From Halocafeteria seosinensis (lineage: Eukaryota; Sar; Bigyra; Bicosoecida), in contig LVLI01000939.1 of NCBI GenBank assembly GCA_001687465.1, forward strand, positions 1-64,000: 64,000 bases of DNA. Reading direction: 5' to 3'. Positions 1 to 10,799 of the stretch are shown here, in pieces (within the stretch, counting starts at the first letter, position 1; each line of letters opens with the position of its first letter). The notes beneath the pieces were generated by a model that was not told the origin of the DNA, did no database searches, and saw only the letters and a list, made by a program, of their open reading frames with translations. The position numbers and the translations under genes were made by a program.

Positions 1-397
1 CTTTATCGGCATCCTTCTCGTTTAGCAACTCTTGTAGCCATTTGTCCCTGTAGTATTCCAGTGAAAAACCAGGGGGATTACCAGCCCTCCGGTAGCAGGC
101 GTATATCATCAACAGGACCGTCAAACTTTTGCCTTCCAGAACAAAGGCATAATGAAAACCATCTGATGAAAAATAGTCTGAGACGTCTTCCGTTCGTATT
201 GCATGGGGAAACGCATTTGGGAAAAGTTGCTTCACTGTCGTTCTAGCATGACTCTGGTTCTCGGCATCGGTTCGCCTCGGAGGAATACAGAGGTTTCCGA
301 GCCTATTTACAAGAGCATTGTCACCGAAGGTTTCAACATCCCCCACATATAACATCATGACGGAACGTGTAAATGCACAATTGCTTATTGTCGTCAT
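1..397 (-). CDS. Truncated unknown protein, runs off left edge
   Basis: An uninterrupted reading frame starts at the ATG ending at 397, or at a second in-frame pair of ATGs at 358, and stays open to base 1, giving about 132 residues. An in-frame stop lies just upstream at 401-403. The visible protein is mixed and soluble-looking, with aromatic-rich stretches such as DVSDYF and FSLEYYRDKW and no obvious membrane segment. I do not recognise the family. The rest of the gene lies left of the window, so length, introns and domains cannot be judged. The open frame and protein-like composition are the only support. Confidence 0.45.
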   Translation of the reverse strand, partial: MTTISNCAFTRSVMMLYVGDVETFGDNALVNRLGNLCIPPRRTDAENQSHARTTVKQLFPNAFPHAIRTEDVSDYFSSDGFHYAFVLEGKSLTVLLMIYACYRRAGNPPGFSLEYYRDKWLQELLNEKDADK

Positions 398-1494
398 GGT
401 TTACCCTCGGAGTGATTTCTCAGCCGCCAACTTTTGCTGAAGAGCAAGCTACACGAATTGACTTATACGTGCAAGAGGAAACTAACAACGATATCCTCCC
501 AATCCTATTAAGCAATGAACTGCTAGCTAGCCATGCGGAGGTCCCATGGGATGTGACGGAAACGGATACTGAAGTTCGGGTCTGCGTCAATGCTTTGAAG
601 TCACTCGTTTATGCTGCCTCTCTCCTAGTGGAACACACACACAAATGTGACAGCGGGCCTGTAGCTGCCAGACACAGGCGCCAGCTGCTACCTAAGTGTA
701 GCGGCTAACATCCAGCTGCCGGTGGGCCATCAGTCACATCTTCGTCGTCGACTGTTGCTACATGGCCAGTGTGTGTGTACGGCAGAAGCAAAATATAGAC
801 GTAGAATTTTTATCCACTTTTCCTATGATTTTGGCCGTGCTATGTATTTGCTATAGGAAACATTGCTGCCAATGTGGTACACGCTTCAAATCAAAAAAAA
901 TTAAACAATGTAACCCGCTGTTATAGGCGGGTAATGTTCTTGTAAATTTTTTGTGAAACTTCATCTCAACTATTCCAACTTCCGTTAGTAAGATATGCCT
1001 TTAACAAGCTCAAAATGTAACAATTCTTCGCAACTGTCTTTCTGTATAGTAGCAGCGCACTTTCCAAGGATTCAGCTTAGAAACTACGGATAATGAGTTC
1101 AGAATCAGCAATACCCACCGTAATTATACAGGAAATCTGTGAACACCCGGTGGGCTATTTGTCACATATGTGTGTGTGTGTGTGTGTGTGTGTACACCAG
1201 CCACCTGGGCCACGTCGAATCTTCTGTTGGACAACAATCGACATCTGTATTGGGGAGACTTCAGCCGCCGCTGATTTACTTACGGTTTCCATACATCCAC
1301 TCTGGTCAGAAGCGCAAGAACAGGTGTGCTGTGGTCTGTTTGCTCCCCCATGGCAACCAAGAGTATGTCGTGTCCACGTTTGGTTTTTGGAAAATATGAA
1401 ATTAGAGCGCCGAATTGGCCAGACATCGACGCTCGTGTTCCCTCGGACAAAACTCTTTCCGACATCTTTCAGGCATGGCACGTTTCGTTGCTAA
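398..1494. other. Gene-poor stretch with no supported gene
   Basis: I see no gene I can support here. A 111-codon plus-strand frame (373-708) has a weakly hydrophobic N-terminus but overlaps the better minus-strand frame at the left edge. The frames between 1093 and 1494 pass through a GT microsatellite on both strands and look like chance frames. Confidence 0.4.
1168..1193. repeat. GT dinucleotide microsatellite
   Basis: About twelve uninterrupted copies of TG lie between ACATA and ACACC. It is a simple-sequence repeat in gene-poor DNA and is probably length-polymorphic. Confidence 0.9.
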
Positions 1495-2268
1495 CTCTCG
1501 ACCACGGAAGCTCAACTTCTGACGTGCATCAACGGGGTCTATCCTTCGAACTTTACTGATGATAGAACTGTTCATGGCAAGGTAGAAAGACAAGTGGTTG
1601 CTGAGTCGTTGAGGTTTTATGACAACACCGATGGCCACTTTGTTCTGCTCCTGGGCCAGGACACATCAGCAGACCAATTCCTGCACGACTGCGAAGCAAT
1701 TGACAAGCGCCTCCGAGAAACGCTGCTACCTTCAGGACAAAGGGCAGCTGCCCCCCGTCTGCCAAAAGATGGTGATGAACTGAAGTATAGCTTAGAATGT
1801 AAAGGGTTTCCCGAGCGTAAGAGCTGGTTGAGTACGAATTTCGAACACTTTACCCGTGCGGTTCCGGGTAAAAATGGCGATCGCCAAAATTGGATCTCAT
1901 TCCACACCTGGTATGACAACATACGGGAACGACCGATAGATAATATCATTACGAGTCCAACTATGTCATTGTATGTTTCATTACTCGTCTTCCTCGTGAT
2001 TGACGACTGGGCCAAGTACGGGCTTCAATCAATGCCTAAGTTTCATGGCCCTTACGTGGTCAATATCGAAGGCTCCCAGTCAATTTCAAGACTCCAGTGC
2101 CGCTTCAGCATACTAAGTGATCTCTTTTCTATCGATAACAAAAAGAATAGAGGCTTAACTCCTTTTAGAAGCCAAGTAATAAGCTGTTGCAAATGGCGTG
2201 TTTTCAGCGCGTCAGAGGTAAATTTCCCGCTTTGCCGTGGGCGAACACGCCCGCTTACGAAACTTTAG
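1495..2268 (+). CDS. Unrecognised ORF, possible 3' exon or gene relic
   Basis: The frame is open from just after a stop at 1492-1494 to a stop at 2266-2268, about 257 codons. The first half reads like real protein, with the segments GHFVLLLGQDTSADQF and NWISFHTWYDNI. The last third is less convincing and contains one hydrophobic stretch near residue 160. There is no good ATG at the start, so this is either a downstream exon whose upstream exon I cannot place or a decayed gene. A candidate upstream exon in another frame (1344-1480) ends near a pyrimidine-rich CAG at about 1471, but no convincing splice join appears. No family was recognised. Confidence 0.25.
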   Translation, partial: LSTTEAQLLTCINGVYPSNFTDDRTVHGKVERQVVAESLRFYDNTDGHFVLLLGQDTSADQFLHDCEAIDKRLRETLLPSGQRAAAPRLPKDGDELKYSLECKGFPERKSWLSTNFEHFTRAVPGKNGDRQNWISFHTWYDNIRERPIDNIITSPTMSLYVSLLVFLVIDDWAKYGLQSMPKFHGPYVVNIEGSQSISRLQCRFSILSDLFSIDNKKNRGLTPFRSQVISCCKWRVFSASEVNFPLCRGRTRPLTKL

Positions 2269-2994
2269 TGGTCACTTAGCACTTGGCACATGCTCAATAC
2301 TTATTTCCATATCCATCCAGTGAGTTTTTTACGCTCTCCGGGCGTTTTTCTGTAACTAAGCAAAATCATCTGCCCAAATTCGCCCTGGAAATGCCTCGTT
2401 GTGCCCTTCCAAAAGCGTGTTTTTTTTGCCTGAGGAACGCGTTACTTCGCGGATCTCCCGCGTTATAGAGCTCAACATTCCCGCATAATATCCAACCAAG
2501 AAGGTACTTTCTGGTAAGACAGGACATCAAAGTAAGTATTAATCGTTGTAATGGGATTCTAAGAGCCTCACACAGTCTCTAATTCGTCTCAGTTTGCAGC
2601 GGAGTATTTCGCGGGATCAGAGCTACGCTGTGGACGTTTCCAGGTACGATCTGGCCACCAGTGCGGTATACGATACAGTTTACCGCTAATACGTACCCAA
2701 ATGGTACCACAATTCGCTCTGTAGGGGGTTGTGTATGCCAGATTTGCAACTGTTAGACATCCAACGAGATAGAGATGGTGAATGGTGTAGGACCATGCGA
2801 AGGATGCTGTGAAGCCCAGGAATAAGCTGAATCAGCTGATTGCCATGATCCTCCGGGAGGCTACAGGAGGCAGTTAGATTGAACTATCCCACTAGGATTG
2901 GTACCGAATGCGAACCACATTGAGTGACTAGACCATAAAGATTCTTTGCGTGGGAAAAGCCTACATTTACTTACTACCAAAGTCGACGCCAGGC
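2269..2994. other. Intergenic, upstream of ABCG gene
   Basis: About 720 bp with no supported gene. It probably holds the promoter and 5' UTR of the ABCG transporter. I saw no repeats or RNA-gene signatures. Confidence 0.4.
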
Positions 2995-5294
2995 ATGTCT
3001 GCAGTGACAGCAAACCATGAACCTCGCCATGCCGAGGAAGAGGTGGTCGTGGATATGAACGTTGAAAGTGCCAACGCTGTGGGCAACCAGGCATTCCAGA
3101 AAGAAAGCAGCGACGAAGACAAGGAATTCGGGAAGCAGCGCAACGAGGCACCGTCGGCCAGCGACGCAATAGCTACTGTGCCACCCGCGGCGTTAGAATG
3201 GAAGAGTGTATCATTTTCTGTTCCTCGAAAGACTAACAACCCGTCGGAAGGAAATGAGCCCGAACCATTACGAATCCTGAACAATGTATCTGGAATGGCT
3301 CGTCCGGGCGAACTCGTAGCGATCCTTGGATCCAGGTAAGTTCATGTACTCGCTTCTTGCCGAAAGCCTTGCTCTGAACTCCTCTGTACCTCTGTCCCGC
3401 AGCGGTGCTGGGAAAACGACGATGCTCAATGTAGTCAGTGGAAGAGTGCGTCCTACAGAGGGGGAACTGCTTGTGAATGGAACTCCTGTTTCGCAAAATT
3501 TTAACAACATTGCGGCATATGTACAACAAGAAGATCTGTTTTTGTCTTCTCTGACAGTCAAAGAGCATCTGTCTTATCAAGCTTCACTCCGTTTGGGTCG
3601 TTCCGTTTCGGAGAAAGAGAAATTAGATCGTGTCGACTCGCTGATTTCCGCTTTGGGACTGAAGAAATGCCAACACTCGCTCATAGGCTCCCCAACGGAA
3701 AAACGGTAAGTCAATGATAAGCGGCAAACATTGTTCCAGAATAGCACTTACGTTCATCTGGACCCTGAAAACAGCGGAATATCTGGAGGTGAAAGAAAGC
3801 GATTGGCTTTGGCTTCGGAAATTATTACTAACCCATCCATTTTGTTTGCTGACGAACCTACTAGCGGCCTCGATTCTCACATGGCAGAAAGTGTTGTTGG
3901 TATACTCCAAAAGCTGGCACGTTCCGGCCGAACAGTCATTGCAACGATCCATCAACCTTCCTCGGCGGTCTACCATTTGTTTGACAAATTGGTCTTAATG
4001 CGTGAAGGCGAAATCGTATTCTTCGGCCCCAAAGACGACGCCGTAAACTATTTTGCACAAATTGATAAGAGCCTTGAGTGTCCCACATACACGAATCCTG
4101 CTGACTTTTTCATTCGCACTTTGGCAACGGATTCGTCTGCAGATCCTCAATACAACGTTGTTTCTCATCTAGGGGAGATATGGCGGAAGAGTGACACGAA
4201 TGAAGCATTGATGAATTCTCAAAGGCATGCAGCGCTACCTAAAGATGCTCTTGTAGTTAGCCAGGAGGATGACGTGCACAACGTAAGAAAATATGCCGTT
4301 GGAAGAGTGGAGCAGACAAAACTCCTGTTGTCCCGGAGTTTTAAGGACAGTTCAAGAAACCCAGTGTTGACCTATGCCCGCTTGTTTCAGACAATTATCC
4401 TCGGCTTGCTCTCAGGAGCAATATTCTTTCGCCTCGGATATGACCAAGAAAGTATCCGGGGTAGAAATGGAGCTACATTTTTTATAATGATTAACCAAGC
4501 GATGCTGGGGCTCTTTGGCGTCCTTCAGACATTCCCCCTGGAAAAGCCAATCTTTCTGCGAGAACATTCAGCTAGCTCGTATTCTGTTCTGAGCTACTAC
4601 ATAGCCAAGATGGTGGCAGATGTCCCTTTTCAAGTCGCCTTCCCCTTTTTATTCTCATGCATCACGTTCTGGATGATGGAGCTTGGAAATGAGTTTGCCA
4701 CATTTGCCGCCTTTACGGGAATCGTGGTGCTGACTACCAATGCCGCCATGTCTTTGGGATATCTCATTTCGGCATCGGTCCCAAACGTTAGTGTAGGTCT
4801 CGCAGTAGGTCCTGTGGTCATGCTACCGTTGCTATTAACCGGTAAGTGTGTATTCTGGTTTCCATGTGTAGGGAAGAACGCGTGTACACCATTTTCGCTT
4901 TATCGGTATGCGCAGGGGGTTTCTTTACTACCGCCGCAGCTATTCCTGATTGGTTAATATGGATTGAAGCCGGTATGTTCCTGCCGTTAGCTGAGTGATT
5001 CCTTAGAGCAATGCCTTAAAACAACGTGTTATTTCTTTCCATACTTCAGTGAGCTTTTTCAAGTATGGCTATGAAGCAGCTGGAAGCCTACTGTGGGACG
5101 GCGTTTCGCTCAGCTGCGAGGAAAATAGACCTCAGTGCTTATCTACCGGGGAAGATGTTCTCGAACAGTCATTTGAAGAAATCGGAATGGCGACTAATGT
5201 TGTGGTTCTGATTTCCATGATAATAGGCTTCCGACTCTTGACGTATTTGGCTTTGAGGCACCTGGCCTACAAGAACACTAATCGCTCCTCATAA
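2995..5294 (+). CDS. ABCG-type (White/PDR half-size) ABC transporter
   Basis: Five exons (2995-3335, 3403-3705, 3775-4841, 4916-4972, 5050-5294) join in phase into 670 residues. The order is ABC domain then membrane domain, the reversed layout of the ABCG family, and the length is typical of a half-transporter. Intron 1 splits the Walker A motif and splicing restores GSSGAGKTT. Intron 2 ends just before the signature SGGERKRLALASE, and Walker B reads ILFADEPTSGLD. The C-terminal half has about six hydrophobic segments, starting near YARLFQTIILGLLSGAIFF. The ATG at 2995 is the first in frame. Such pumps export lipids, sterols or xenobiotics as dimers, but the substrate cannot be told from sequence. 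The stop lies 34 bp from the convergent TRIP4 stop. Confidence 0.9.
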
Positions 5295-5328
5295 ACCAAA
5301 ACATCACAGCAATAATGCCCTCAAACAT

Positions 5329-7662
5329 TCATTCGGCACCTTGGTAGACTAGGTGACTTATAGCATTCAAAGAATCAGATATAGACAGGTCATAGCCTGT
5401 TGCCGAAGAGGTTAGGTGTCTTGCGGATTCGTATTCTAGTTTAACAGGGGGTATCACAGAGTAAGCCCGAGAACACTTCCACAAGAACTTGACTTCATCG
5501 ACTTTTGTTACGGCATCAACAACAACAGTTCCGACTAAACGACACAGTGGAAGCTCCTCAGCATTCGTATGCTCCACTGGTACCTCGTCCATGGCTTCGC
5601 AAGAAGAAACTATCCAAATTCTCGAAGGAGCTGGTATGGAATAACTCATTTCCACTTCTTCTCGCTTACCCTGGCATACTTGGGAAGCCAAAGGCTGTCT
5701 CACTATTGAAGCTCGCCGACATCTGCAAACCGAAGAATCCTTACTCTTCACGAAATCACATAGGACAGACAGCTCATTTCGAGAAATCAACGGGAGCTTC
5801 TCTCCTTGCTCAAATGCCGTACTGCGCAATGGATGTTTCGGTACAGTCCAGAAGGCGGAGCTGGTTAGTGTGTTTGTCGATTCTCTAGATTCTTCATCCA
5901 TGGCATTTTCCTCAACCATAGAATGTTGCACTCTACCATGTTTTCTAGAGCTGGATTGTGTATGTTCTAAGCCCCGCAATGAGGCTACTTTTTTCTCGTG
6001 ACGCCTTTTCGCGTCCGCCTGTAACGCGGAGTAGATTTCAGCAGCTCTTCCAGCTAATGTAGAGTTAGCGTACGGACGGTCAGAGGAATTTGCTGCTCCT
6101 TGACTATCATTTTCTTCTTCTCCAGTATCTAACCTATTTTCGTAATCACGGAAGGTGGAGGAGGTCTTTCCCACGAGTCCTTTAACAGTTTGGCGACATG
6201 AATCTCCAGTGTTACCTTTTCCACGGGAAGCCTTTTCCTCTGATATACCAAAGCGAGAAGCATCATCCTTAACTTTGTTTTCCCTCGTTTGATCTCCAAT
6301 AGAAACATTGCCACCACTAATTTCCAAAGACATTTTATTCTGTCTCCTTTCGTGAAGATTCTGACGGCGCTGCTCCTCCTTGGCCTTTGCCGTCTCCTTC
6401 TCTTCTTCGGAGAGCCAGGCAGAGGTGCTATCCCTAAAGTAGTCAGCTTGATCATCATAAACGTGTGATCTCTCAGCCGATGTCTGATCATAATGGAGAA
6501 GCTGATTTTTTCGCCGAATAGCCTCATTGACGCCCTCATTATCATCATCATCAATTTGCTCGCGAAAGAGAAGCTTCCTCTCATGCTCAATTTCTTCATT
6601 ATACTGCCTCGTAAGCTGTGCCGCTCGTCCGCGTGCATTTGTTATTGCCTTTCGTGAAACACGCCATGGTAGTGTATTTCCGCAAAACGAGCAAAGTTGG
6701 GCAGCTTCCCTTTCGCAAATAAGCTTTCCACACTCAAGGCAGTTTCCCATCAAATTATGAATAGTTGCCATACAGGGACAATATTCACCCCGTGACTCTT
6801 CCAATGAAGTGTCATTTTCATTATGACCAACAGAGTTTCCCGCCACGTTCGCATTTTTGCCATATACTTTTCCACTCGTGGAGAATCGCACCGTCTTGCG
6901 TTGTGGTTTTAGCTCCACCACAGGGATGTTGCTGTCCAGGTTACCCCACCGAACTTTCTCTTTAGGAACTGCCTCCTCGGTCTGATAAGACGACCTCTGA
7001 CTCATCATGCTGTTTGTAGCATGTTGCTGATTTTCCTTCTGAGTTGACTGTGTGCCGTATCGTTCACGAAGCGATTTTGGTACGTGCTCTGGCACATTCA
7101 CTTTCTGTGCCCCTTCCGGAACAGCGGTATTGAACGCGGAATTGCTTTGTATAGCTCTTGTATTTTCTAGATCCTTCTCCAACTCAAGATCAAGTTTTTG
7201 CATATACTCCGCTGTTTCATCTTCTGTATCATTATCGCGTCGACGCGTGTAGGTGTTGTTGGCCGAAGTTTGCTTCGCCGACGAAGAAGGCGACATGTAG
7301 ACCGGTTTCTTCGGTTTAACTCCCTGTTCCAAGGAGCTCAGGTCACTCGCCTCCTTTCCAGAATCCGCCCTGCTAGAGTTCTGCGCCGAGTTCTGACTGT
7401 GCAATGGACTTTGGTTTGACAAAGCCGCTGGAGCCCCAATTCCTGCCTGAGCTGAAGAGGAAGTCTTTCCCTTTTCACTCTCCCATTTCTGTATGAATTC
7501 ATTCCACGTTTGCTGTGTGAGTTCGCCATCCCCTAGGAAGCTAAAAAACGCAGTCTCAAGTTCATGTTTGTCTTGAATAGTGAGCAAATACTGCGCAAAT
7601 TCCGGGGTGTCAAACCCCATCAGCATGGAGATTTGATGTTCTAGCCAGGATTGTAGAGACAT
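5329..7662 (-). CDS. TRIP4: Activating signal cointegrator 1 (ASC-1/TRIP4/Rqt4)
   Basis: A single-exon gene of 777 residues. Near the middle lies the diagnostic C2HC5 zinc finger, with CPCMATIHNLMGNCLECGK followed by CEREAAQLCSFCG. The C-terminal about 130 residues resemble an ASCH domain: RQPLASQVCQGK, then SRIWIVSS, LVGTVVVD and FLWKCS. The N-terminus is a short helical region followed by a long charged, disordered linker. Known TRIP4 belongs to the ASC-1/RQT complex, which splits collided ribosomes and acts in transcription and alkylation-damage responses. The start codon is 40 bp from the start of the divergent SPRING-like gene, so the two probably share a promoter. Confidence 0.85.
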   Translation of the reverse strand: MSLQSWLEHQISMLMGFDTPEFAQYLLTIQDKHELETAFFSFLGDGELTQQTWNEFIQKWESEKGKTSSSAQAGIGAPAALSNQSPLHSQNSAQNSSRADSGKEASDLSSLEQGVKPKKPVYMSPSSSAKQTSANNTYTRRRDNDTEDETAEYMQKLDLELEKDLENTRAIQSNSAFNTAVPEGAQKVNVPEHVPKSLRERYGTQSTQKENQQHATNSMMSQRSSYQTEEAVPKEKVRWGNLDSNIPVVELKPQRKTVRFSTSGKVYGKNANVAGNSVGHNENDTSLEESRGEYCPCMATIHNLMGNCLECGKLICEREAAQLCSFCGNTLPWRVSRKAITNARGRAAQLTRQYNEEIEHERKLLFREQIDDDDNEGVNEAIRRKNQLLHYDQTSAERSHVYDDQADYFRDSTSAWLSEEEKETAKAKEEQRRQNLHERRQNKMSLEISGGNVSIGDQTRENKVKDDASRFGISEEKASRGKGNTGDSCRQTVKGLVGKTSSTFRDYENRLDTGEEENDSQGAANSSDRPYANSTLAGRAAEIYSALQADAKRRHEKKVASLRGLEHTQSSSRKHGRVQHSMVEENAMDEESRESTNTLTSSAFWTVPKHPLRSTAFEQGEKLPLISRNELSVLCDFVKSKDSSVCRCRRASIVRQPLASQVCQGKREEVEMSYSIPAPSRIWIVSSCEAMDEVPVEHTNAEELPLCRLVGTVVVDAVTKVDEVKFLWKCSRAYSVIPPVKLEYESARHLTSSATGYDLSISDSLNAISHLVYQGAE

Positions 7663-7702
7663 TATAGTATAAATAGCGATGGAGACTATTACTATCAGAT
7701 AA
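7663..7702. promoter_or_regulatory. 40-bp divergent promoter region
   Basis: Only 40 bases separate the TRIP4 ATG (minus) from the SPRING-like ATG (plus). The segment is AT-rich and contains TATAAAT. At least part of the core promoter and UTR sequence must therefore overlap one of the genes or be extremely short. The promoter function is inferred from layout. Confidence 0.5.
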
Positions 7703-8555
7703 ATGAATATTCTCTATTATTGTCATCCTCGAACTATACTGTATAAAACAACCCAATTGAAACGATATCGACGCCTTGTTCTGGGGACTCTGCTGCTCTT
7801 CATTGCACTCTTTCTAATACGATCCATTATATGGACGATAAGGGCTCCAATACCATCCTCTTCGGGCGTCTTTGCTTCCGTATTTCGTAGGACATGGAAT
7901 CTGCAAACAGTGCAGGAAACTCTGCGGAAGGCTCTGGAGGAAGCAGATGACATTTATCGAGGTATATGTACGCATACAGAGCTAGCTGACCCGGATACAG
8001 TGACAGATAGTCGAGGTAAGACGTTCACAGAGCTGGTGGTACCATTCTGGGATCGTATGTCCACATGCCGCGGCTGTTGCAGGAAAGATATGCTCGGTTT
8101 CGAACTTGAATTCCTTCACGGGATGCTGCCGTCCTATAGATGAGGAGACGGAACCACACAGACAGGAAGCGTGTAATTCAACCGCAGGTTGTTGTACGCA
8201 GTACGCCTTGTGTGTCCACAGATGCATGGAACCGCAGACGTTTGTCCAACTGGTTGCTGGTCATCAGTCTCAGACGCACAACATCGGCATCCCACGACAG
8301 CGTACTCGTCAATTGGAAGCAGAGCTTCTTGAGTATATGCAAAATCGACCAACATCACCAATTGTCGCAGGCATAAGGAATAATCCGAATAGCACTCGCA
8401 CAATGCGTGAAATGAAGAAAGCTGACTGGAAAGTATCACAGATGCTGTTTCGAGTATGTGCTGCTCGTTGCATGTATACACCGCGGGTTACTGTCAACGA
8501 GCGTGCGTTTGCCACGTCCTACATCTTTTGTTATTCTAACGAAGAAGAAAGCTGA
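7703..8555 (+). CDS. SPRING1/C12orf49-like Golgi membrane protein
   Basis: Two exons (7703-8015, 8083-8555) join in phase into 261 residues. One transmembrane segment (LVLGTLLLFIALFLIRSII) lies near residues 26-45, so this is a type II-like membrane protein. The lumenal part carries the cysteine pattern of the SPRING family: a GCC motif, then CNSTAGCCTQYALCVHRC, then LFRVCAARC and a terminal YIFCYSNEE. In animals SPRING licenses the site-1 protease and so the SREBP sterol pathway. Whether this protist protein does the same is inference. The ordered cysteines and SRGK-to-CC spacing across the splice junction support the call. It is convergent with the SMYD-like gene, stops 59 bp apart. Confidence 0.7.
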
Positions 8556-8613
8556 GATTTGCTTCCTTGCTTTATGCGGGTATCCTTCAGAGGGGGTTGA
8601 TGTGTGACCAATA

Positions 8614-10799
8614 CTATGCTTTGGATGAGAACTTCTCCTCACGCATCTTCCATGCCAGCGTCTTAGATTTTTCAACCAGTTCGTTGTCATCCCCGAATAC
8701 AAGTTTCAGTGTATTGTAGGATCTAACGGCACTCTCGAGACACTCACTCAACCAGTCACCTTTTGATAAAAGAGAACCTTGTAGTGAGGGAAAATATGAC
8801 GTTTCCAAACTCTTAGCATTGCTGGCCCCTTGCTTCTTGTATACAGAGTACGCAGCTATAGAATGTGCCGCACCCAACCAAGCAACGCGCAAAATCTCTC
8901 GAGGATTAATGGTTGTTAGCATTTTAATGGCCTTTCTTGTTGCTTCCTCACAAATCTCAGATTTCTGAAGCCTTAAGGACGTAGAAATAGCCGCCAGTAA
9001 GAGATCCAAGTTGAGATAGTGCAGCGGATGTAGTTGGAGGCCCATGGAGGAGTTACTCAAGTCCAAGATGGCATTTAGAGAAGCTTCAGGGTTACTTGAC
9101 GCCATGGATGAAGCCATCACAAGTTGTTGCGAAAAACAAGATTCCAACTCTTCGCCTCGTGAACATTCACAGGTTGCAGAGCACACCAGGCATTGGTAGC
9201 TCTCAGGGGAAGACGTACCTGCTCGTTCTTGTTTCAATGTTTGTGGGGAAGATATGATCCGTAGACAGGTGCATTCCTCATTTGGATTTCGCTGCGCTAG
9301 GTGCTCCTTGATCTGAACCATAGGGCCAATACATTCTTTGTTAGTGCATTTGATGGCACGGGTCAAAGGAGTTGGACATCCAGGGGGTTTGCAGAGGACG
9401 CAGTGACACGTGAATTTGTAGCCTGTTTCAAGCAGTTTTCTCCGCTCTTCGGGAGACGAATACGTGTTGATATAGGCGTATGATACTTCTTCATTAGGCT
9501 TAATGTTGGTAATCGCACGAGCAATCACTCGACGATGAAACCCATCGGCGTACACAACGGCGTTAGGGTAGCATGAATGATTAATATAGGCCGCAGCGGG
9601 AAACACTCCGATGCCGAACTTTCTCTGGTAGTTATCCAGGAGTGGATGAGCGTTGTACCGAATTCGAAGAAACATGTTCTTGATAGATTCTGTACCAGTG
9701 TTACAGCATTGACGCCCACGTTAGCGTGTTGGCATCAAAAGACGGATACGTACCAAGGGAAAACAAGGTTGGGGGACTTCTAAAGTTACTTTCAGCTGTC
9801 TTCTGCAAAGAATCTTGAACCAACTTTGCTGTCCTATCCAGAAACGGTTCACCTTTTGTGTGGGAATGAAAGATCTGCAGGGAAGTTCGGTGGTTGTACA
9901 AGTTTGCGCAAGAAGAGCCAGGACAGCAGCTTACGAGATCGGTCATATCATCGAATCTCCATTTATAGTACACTCCACGTGATATTGTTTTATCCATACC
10001 AAGCTCAGCAGGGAACTTACGCTCACACAGCGCACGGCAGAATATTAAGAGAACCAGGAATCCCGTTTCCTCGTCCACAATTTCTGGGGAATTCGGTTTT
10101 CCTAGAAGGGTTCTTCCCAATCCTTCACCAAATGTGCTTTGCGAGAGATAATTCATGTTTTGGTCCATCATGTCACTGGAAATTTCGTCTTCTGAATCAT
10201 ATTCGAAAGCTGTCGTATCACCGCAGAAGTGTTGAATGGCTTCGCATTCTACTGAATGAGTTATCGAAGCAGCTTTGGCACACTCCACGTCACAGAAGAC
10301 CACCAGTTTGCAGTCTTTGCACCGACGACTCTCGTTTTCAGGACAGATGTTGCAACAGTGGTGGCATCGACAATGGCGTTCGGATTTCGTCAGGGCCACT
10401 GACCCAAACAACGAAGAAACAAAACCTTTGGTGATGTGATGGTTTCGAATCCTCCGGAAGTCTTTACTTACTGGAATAGGCTTCCGCTGCCAACAGGAGC
10501 TGCCCGGGAGCCGTTGACGTTTTTGCTTTTACCAACCTTCCCTTGTCGGGAGAGTAGCCTAATTGCACGGGAACAGCTTCATCCTGCCAAAATACGCTAC
10601 TGGGAGCAGGTCCTCTTGGCGAGTCCGTCGATGCATTTTGGTTGGACAAAGATCCACAATTGGGTTTATGTTGCTTCCAATCTTTCCGTTGGCATTCTCG
10701 ACCACAGTAGGCTGCCTTCTTGCACCGCGTACAACGAAATAGACTGTCTTTATACTCTCCACAGTAATTACATGGTGCTCTTCCCGAGACCGAAGCCAT
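8614..10799 (-). CDS. SMYD-type SET/MYND lysine methyltransferase
   Basis: Three exons (10799-10472, 10398-9754, 9689-8614) join in phase into 682 residues. The N-terminus is a complete MYND zinc finger (CNYCGEYKD, then CTRCKKAAYC, CQRKDWKQHKPNC). A SET-N segment (GRLVKAKTSTAPGQLLL) follows, then a second MYND-like cluster (CRCHHCCNIC, CKDCKLVVFC, CAKAASITHSVEC) inserted as in SMYD proteins. The SET core shows AAAYINHSCYPNA and NEEVSYAYIN, with a post-SET FTCHCVLC. The long C-terminus is TPR-like helical. Members methylate histone or other protein lysines. Having a full MYND before the SET domain as well as the usual insert is unusual. Confidence 0.85.

Noticed and set aside
373-708. 111-codon plus-strand frame with a weakly signal-peptide-like start
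   Set aside because: It overlaps the better minus-strand frame at the left edge and has no homology, splice support or composition typical of a gene.
1093-1494. Overlapping plus- and minus-strand frames around the GT repeat
   Set aside because: Both are kept open by the dinucleotide repeat (Cys-Val or His-Thr runs) and look accidental.
3706-3739. 34-nt intron in the ABCG gene ending at TTCCAG
   Set aside because: It breaks the reading phase. The acceptor at 3774 gives a 69-nt intron and restores the EKR-GISGGER signature.
10440-10452. tRNA T-loop-like GGTTTCGAATCC
   Set aside because: It lies in intron 1 of the SMYD-like gene, with no matching acceptor, D-arm or anticodon stem around it.
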